64,000 bases of DNA, taken from Chlorella sorokiniana (taxonomy: Eukaryota > Chlorophyta > Trebouxiophyceae > Chlorellales > Chlorellaceae). The DNA is taken from positions 5,189,105 to 5,253,104 of the forward strand of contig CP084611.1 in NCBI GenBank assembly GCA_025917655.1, given 5' to 3'. This document shows positions 59,801 through 64,000 of the stretch, piece after piece. A program made the position numbers and the translations under genes. Numbering within the stretch: the first letter of the stretch is position 1; every line of letters starts with the position of its first letter. The notes under the pieces are model-generated. The model worked only from the letters and a program-made list of their open reading frames with translations, had not been told where the DNA came from and searched no databases.

Positions 59801-61413
59801 GTGCCCGCTGGGGGTCTATCCATGGAGCACATTCAAGCTTGCACTACCATCCAACACATTGTTCCCCGTGCCCCATTTCGTCAGGTCACCCCACCAAGCG
59901 CAAGCGCGAAGAGGGCGAGCAAGCGCAAACGGTGTCGGCTGCAGATCGGCAGGCCCGTGCTGTGGAGGGGCGCCCCACTCGCGATCATGTCAGTGAGCGG
60001 CCGCCCGGGAACCTCGTGAGGCGGCAGAGCGGGAGGCGCGCCCCACCGCGGAGGGCCGCCTCCGCGGGCGCCGCGAGGCGGAGGCAAGCGCCGCCGATGA
60101 CATGGCGGATGCTCGGGCTGCAGCCAGGGCGGCCCTGCCTGAACGCAAGGCGTCCGCAGCGCCAGCGGAGGCCGCTCCGGCGTCGCTGGCCAGTGCGTCG
60201 GATGGCGAGCGGGAGCGGCGTCACAAGCGGGAGCGCAAGGAGAAGGACCGGGAGCGTGACAAGGAGCGCAAGAAGAAAGATCGCAAGGTGAGCCGTGGCG
60301 TCAGGTTCAGCAGCCTGTGGCAGCCAGCGCTGGTCCGAGAGGCAGGCAAACGCCAGATTGGTGGCTGCTTTGTCTCCATCATTTTGCTTGCTGCCATCTG
60401 CGCTTCATCTGTTGCTGGTTCGTACTTCCTCCAGCTGCAGGACAAGAAGCACAAGCGCAAAGACCGCAGCAGCGAGCGTGGCGGTTCCTCTGCCGCGCCG
60501 TCTGCAGCGCCGTCTCCAGTTACTTCCCCACCCCCAGTGGCCGCCCCAGCGGAGGAGCGGCGACGGGAGGAGCGGCGCCCCATCCCTGCGCCGCAGCCGC
60601 CGCAGGCCACCGAGCCAGCAGCAGAAGAGCGCAGGTCCAGGCGTCAACATGAGCGGCCGCCGATCCCCCTGCCGCCGCAGCCAGACCAGGCTGCAAAGCC
60701 AGCAGCGCCAGAGCGAGAGAGCAGGCGGCGAGAGGAGCGGCAGCCCATTCCTGCACCGCAACCGCAGCCGCTGCAACAGGCTGCCACAGCAGCGGAGGAG
60801 CGGCCGAAGCGGCGCCCCATTCCCGTGCCGCCAGTTGTAAGTGCGGCGGCAGAGGCAGAGGAGCGCGGGAGCAAGCGGCGCCGCCGCGAAGAGGTGCGCG
60901 GGGTCATGCGGTCACGCAGCGCATGCCAGCTTGCGTGCAGCGCTGCGCATCACCCTCTGCTTCCGACCGGATCTGACGTCGATCTTGCTCTTTCAATTTC
61001 GCCTTGTGCAGCCTGCGGAGGAACCTGCAGACCTTCCAGCCCGCCTGCGGGGCCGCCTGGGCAGCAGCCTGCTAGGCGTCGCGCTTAAGGACATTGCACA
61101 GGAGCACGAGCATGAAGGTCCTGCTGGCGAGGCGGCGTCGCTGCGCGAGCGCGAGGGGGCCCGTGACGATGCGCGGCGCCCCCACCGCAGCGGCAGTGGC
61201 AGCGATACGCTGGAGCAGGCGCGCAGCGGCCCTGTCAGGGCGCAGCAGCAGCGGGTGTTGGAGGATCACAGTGAGCGTCGTGTGCGGGAGGTGCGGGAAG
61301 TGCGGGAGGTAGGCGACGGACGCGAGGTGCGCCGGGCGGCGGCCGCCCGAGGCGGTGACCTTGTCAGCGGCCGCGCAGCCGGTGTTCTCACATGCAGCAG
61401 TCGCACTTTGTAA
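47856..61413 (+). CDS. THO2: THO complex subunit 2 (THOC2)
   Basis: The scaffold of the THO/TREX complex, which couples transcription to mRNP assembly and export in the nucleus. Exon 1 (47856-47918) starts MDVGESSVLLPKLIEDLNRG; exons 48117-48207, 48351-48450, 48578-48668 and 48837-48967 follow with consistent phases. The next exon (from about 49412) joins to read RKFNLLREESEGYAKLATLL, a family signature, then GYFDLDPNRCV (49675). Others: YEVWAAISQLPYTDRFCLY (52040), SIVESLKYLTPMAFDVMTY (52710), STHLKLIAELYDKCQEVC (54080), ELATEYCIDPEIIFSLYRPL (54520), LYATFWVLQLYDLEVPAA (55050), REATNFGIFLNEVFALVERW (56590) and REDLKTLARMYCTALEMQM (58040). After about 58400 the protein becomes a long Arg/Glu/Pro/Ala-rich tail with basic KRERKEKDRERDKERKKKD (60230) and a tandem RPIPxP repeat. 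The stop at 61411-61413 is the first usable one, but the exact C-terminus is uncertain. Over 30 exons. Confidence 0.92.
49153..49182 (+). repeat. TGCC microsatellite in a THOC2 intron
   Basis: Several tandem TGCC units in the intron before the exon coding FNLLREESEGY. Confidence 0.7.
60560..60840 (+). repeat. Tandem 24-28-residue RPIPxPxP protein repeat in the THOC2 tail
   Basis: Four successive units place EERRPIPAPQP (60567), HERPPIPLPPQP (60648), EERQPIPAPQPQP (60732) and KRRPIPVPP (60807) after an Arg-rich stretch. The first three are followed by Q/A/T..PAA or ATAA and another Arg-rich block. The spacing is 81, 84 and 72 bases, all multiples of three, so the repeat is read as protein in one frame. 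Confidence 0.8.
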
Positions 61414-61419
61414 CCTCAC

Positions 61420-62733
61420 ATGCCTCCCTGGCCAAGCAAATGCTTAGTGTGTGGTTATGGCAAGAAGGAAGAGTTGTTAGGAGGGGCTCTGGCTGCCACG
61501 GTGGCACGGCGTGGACGGGTCCATCTTCACATTGCGCCCCCGCCTACACCACGATTTCAAGCGCGTCGCTATGCTGCTGCTGACTTGCGGAATGTTTGGC
61601 GGCGCCCAAGCGGCGTGCAGGTAATCCAAAGTCACTGTGATCGCGCCGACCATGTCGGTGCGGCGGTTGTAGCACGGTTCTTAGTGATGACGACCATATA
61701 CTGATCCTCTCTTTCACCCATTGCAGGCCAGCACGGGTCCCCTGGCAGAGGTGCCGCCGCCACCACGCACGCTGCTCCGCTGGCAGCCCCCCGCTGCAGA
61801 GTAACAATGAGGCGGCAGAAAGGGCAGATCAGCTCTCTCACATGGCGGCTCGCCTGAGCACCGTGCGCTGCCGCGAGCTGCTGGCGGCCGCTATTGTGGA
61901 GTTGTTCAGGGCGGCGCTTGTTGGCAGCGCGGCAAGCGGACAGCAAGCGGATCCGCCCGCTTCGCCAGAGTTGTTGCTCGAGGAGGTGCACGGGGCCATG
62001 CAGGCCGCACTGCAGGATGCAGCCCATACTGTGGCTCCGGAGCACCAGGATGCTTGGGTGGCGACGCAGTGGGAGGTATTCCAGGAGGCGCAAGCGGCCG
62101 CAGACCACCTGCTGATGCGGATGCATGCGCTGTCTTCGCGAGCAGGCAGTCCGGCCGGAGAATTGGAGGTGAGATCAAGTTGCTGCGTAGCGCAGCGGCA
62201 CTAGAATCCTGGACGTGCGTGGAGGGCTCAAGCGGGGCCAACTTATCCGATGTATCAGCCGCCCACATGTGGGCCCATCCTTGTCGCAAGGCTTCTAAAC
62301 TGATGCTGCCTCACTATTGCAGCTTGCTCGGTGCCTGGACCACGGTATACTCGTGCCTAAAGACCAGCTGGCCGCTTTTGAGCATTACCGGCGAGCGGCA
62401 CAGCTGGGCAGCGCCGAGGCATGCTTGGCGTGTGGCGTTTCCCTCTATGAAGGCGTTTGGGACGTGAGTATATGTTTGAGCCGTTTCAGGCATGGTCGAC
62501 CTTGCGTTATGTAAGAGCGCCGTGGTGGCTGCAGGTCAAGACAAAGAGGAAGCGGTTGGATACCTGTCCCGCGCTGTGGAGCTGGCAAAACAAGCTGAGC
62601 ATGAGACTCGCACCGAGACCTGCCGCCCTTGGCAGCCTTGCTCGCGGAGTTTGCTTTGTCGAGGGCGACCGCCGGAGGCATTGCAAGCGAGCGAGGTCTC
62701 CGCCAGCTGGCCACGGCTTGGCTTGACAGGTAA
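61420..62733 (+). CDS. SEL1-like repeat protein
   Basis: Proposed exons: 61420-61620 (MPPWPSKCLVCGYGKKEELL), 61799-62168 (SNNEAAERADQLSHMAARLS, helical), 62323-62463 and about 62551-62733. The first three join in phase 0. Exon 3 reads VPKDQLAAFEHYRRAAQLGS then AEACLACGVSLYEGVWD, a typical SEL1 repeat (an alpha-helical TPR-like pair). The last exon continues DKEEAVGYLSRAVELAKQAE and, after a likely one-base slip, ends ERGLRQLATAWLDR-stop at 62731-62733. SEL1 repeats are protein-interaction scaffolds; the partner is unknown. The first ATG lies only six bases after the putative THOC2 stop, so the true start may be 61842 or the boundary between the two genes may differ. It is the last gene before the telomere. 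Confidence 0.6.
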
Positions 62734-63639
62734 GAAGAGCGATAGATGCGGTCCTTGTCCATATGCTAGACAAACGCAATGAACGCATTGTGTGAACTTT
62801 AAAAACACACAAACCACATGCATGCCAGTTACGCCTCGTTTGAGCTCGCTTTTAGAATGGCCGTGGTTGCTTTCGTCTTGCCATGCTGAAGGTGCCTAGT
62901 AACCGATGCCGACGCGCCTCGGAACCCCGAGAAGGCGCAGGACCGTTTTGTAGTGTATTGATGTCGGGTTTCAGCTTCATGGCGGGGCTTGGGATTGAGG
63001 GTGAGGAATATGGCTCACTCCGGCAACAAGAACAACATTGAGAGCGTCGCCTGTTAAAACAACATGTCAAAGTCACATGGAATGTCCATCACACACGATG
63101 CGGCTCGCAAAGCATTGCAATCACCCCATCTCGTAGAGTACAATCCTATCACAGCCCATCCTTCCGAGCATCTGCTCTACATTAGGGCCCGAGCCATCCC
63201 GGGGGTGAAGGGATGCAAAGTGCCGCACATTTGTGGCCCAAGAGTGCGAGGTATCTCGCCCGACTCCTAAGATTGCAGCCACCAAGAACTACTCATGACG
63301 AATCTTGAAGAAGAATGTGCGTTGATTTTACTTGACACACATACCAAGCATACAAGCAATTGCTAGCTTATGTGGTAGGAGGAGGCTAGCTTTCAGCTGA
63401 CTGGTAATAACAACAAGAACTGACATTGCTAAGCATGGAATCAAAGCTGGTGTATATCTTCATGGACATGAATAAGGGAGGTAAGGCAAGGTGATGCTCC
63501 CCAACACATGCGAATGTTATCATGTGAAGCCACTTAAGGCTGCGTGACGGGCTTGGTTGTAAGTGTGGCGTTGCCGCGACTTGGCCTTTCCCACCATTTT
63601 GTCGTGCTTGAAGGTTTGCGACAATGGGGAAAGCACTAG
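62734..63639. other. Subtelomeric region, no gene recognised
   Basis: About 900 bases with clearly lower GC than the rest of the window. A 68-codon open frame at 63064-63270 (+) has no recognisable features and was not accepted. No tandem satellite or transposon sequence is evident. A TGTAA at about 63558 could be a distal poly(A) signal but has no clear gene. Confidence 0.5.
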
Positions 63640-64000
63640 TTTTAGGGTTTTAGGGTTTTTGGGGTTATTTAGGGTTTTTAGGGTTTTAGGGTTTAGGGTT
63701 TAGGGTTCAGGGTTTAGGGTTTAGGGTTTAGGGTTTAGGGTTTAGGGTTTAGGGTTTAGGGTTTAGGGTTTAGGGTTTAGGGTTTAGGGGGTTTAGGGTT
63801 TAGGGTTTAGGGTTTAGGTTTTAGGGTTTAGGGTTTAGGGTTTAGGGTTTAGGGTTTAGGGTTTAGGGTTTAGGGTTTAGGGTTTAGGGTTTAGGGTTTA
63901 GGGTTTAGGGTTTAGGGTTTAGGGTTTAGGGTTTAGGGTTTAGGGTTTAGGGTTTAGGGTTTAGGGTTTAGGGTTTAGGGTTTAGGGTTTAGGGTTTAGG
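63640..64000 (+). repeat. Telomere, TTTAGGG repeats
   Basis: From 63640 to the window end the sequence is tandem TTTAGGG, with the G-rich strand pointing right, as expected for a right chromosome end. The first 70 bases are degenerate, with TTTTAGGG, TTTTTGGGG, TTATTTAGGG, TTTTTAGGG and TTCAGGG variants. A GGGGG slip lies near 63787 and a TTTAGGTTTTAGGG variant near 63815. From there on the array is uniform to the edge, where it stops mid-unit. Confidence 0.97.

Noticed and set aside
59525-60291. Separate small genes in the THOC2 tail
   Set aside because: The Arg/Glu/Ala-rich frames here look like the continuing THOC2 tail with frame slips rather than independent genes.
63064-63270. 68-codon subtelomeric open frame
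   Set aside because: No recognisable domain, no splice or promoter context; its length is within chance expectation.

Overview
The window is the right-hand end of a green-algal nuclear chromosome. It finishes in about 360 bases of TTTAGGG telomere repeat, the Chlorella/Arabidopsis type. DNA is GC-rich. Every gene is cut into short exons by introns that usually begin GTGAG/GTGGG and end CAG, several polyadenylation signals are TGTAA as in green algae, and the proteins are those of a photosynthetic-lineage eukaryote. A Chlorella-like trebouxiophyte is the best guess. No bacterial, organellar, viral or transposon genes were recognised.

Layout from left to right: (1) the last 46 codons of an unidentified + strand gene; (2) RRP5/PDCD11, a large S1-repeat ribosome-biogenesis factor on the - strand (13478 to 1239), diverging from (3) an unrecognised multi-pass membrane protein gene (+, 13833-15875); (4) a Lys/Ala-rich acidic-basic protein (-, 18168 to 16233), diverging from (5) a very large secreted/membrane subtilase (+, 18476-32101) with a signal peptide, S8 catalytic domain with PA insert, tandem Ig-like repeats, one transmembrane helix and a cytosolic tail with two ubiquitin-interacting-motif-like helices; (6) a Gln-rich protein (-, 34815 to 32797), diverging from (7) CPSF160, the cleavage/polyadenylation scaffold (+, 35106-44255); (8) a cleanly readable 263-residue secreted protein of unknown family (+, 45151-46874); (9) THO complex subunit 2 (+, 47856-61413); (10) a SEL1-repeat protein (+, about 61420-62733); then about 0.9 kb of lower-GC subtelomeric DNA with no recognisable gene, and the telomere.

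Three of the large genes serve RNA metabolism: pre-rRNA processing (RRP5), mRNA 3'-end formation (CPSF160) and mRNP assembly/export (THOC2). There is no operon logic here; genes sit either as head-to-head pairs with 290-355 bp shared promoters or in tandem. Reading frames of several genes are broken by single-base slips, mostly inside C or G runs that look one base short. These look like assembly errors, so exon lists are given by splice signals and protein similarity rather than by one continuous frame.
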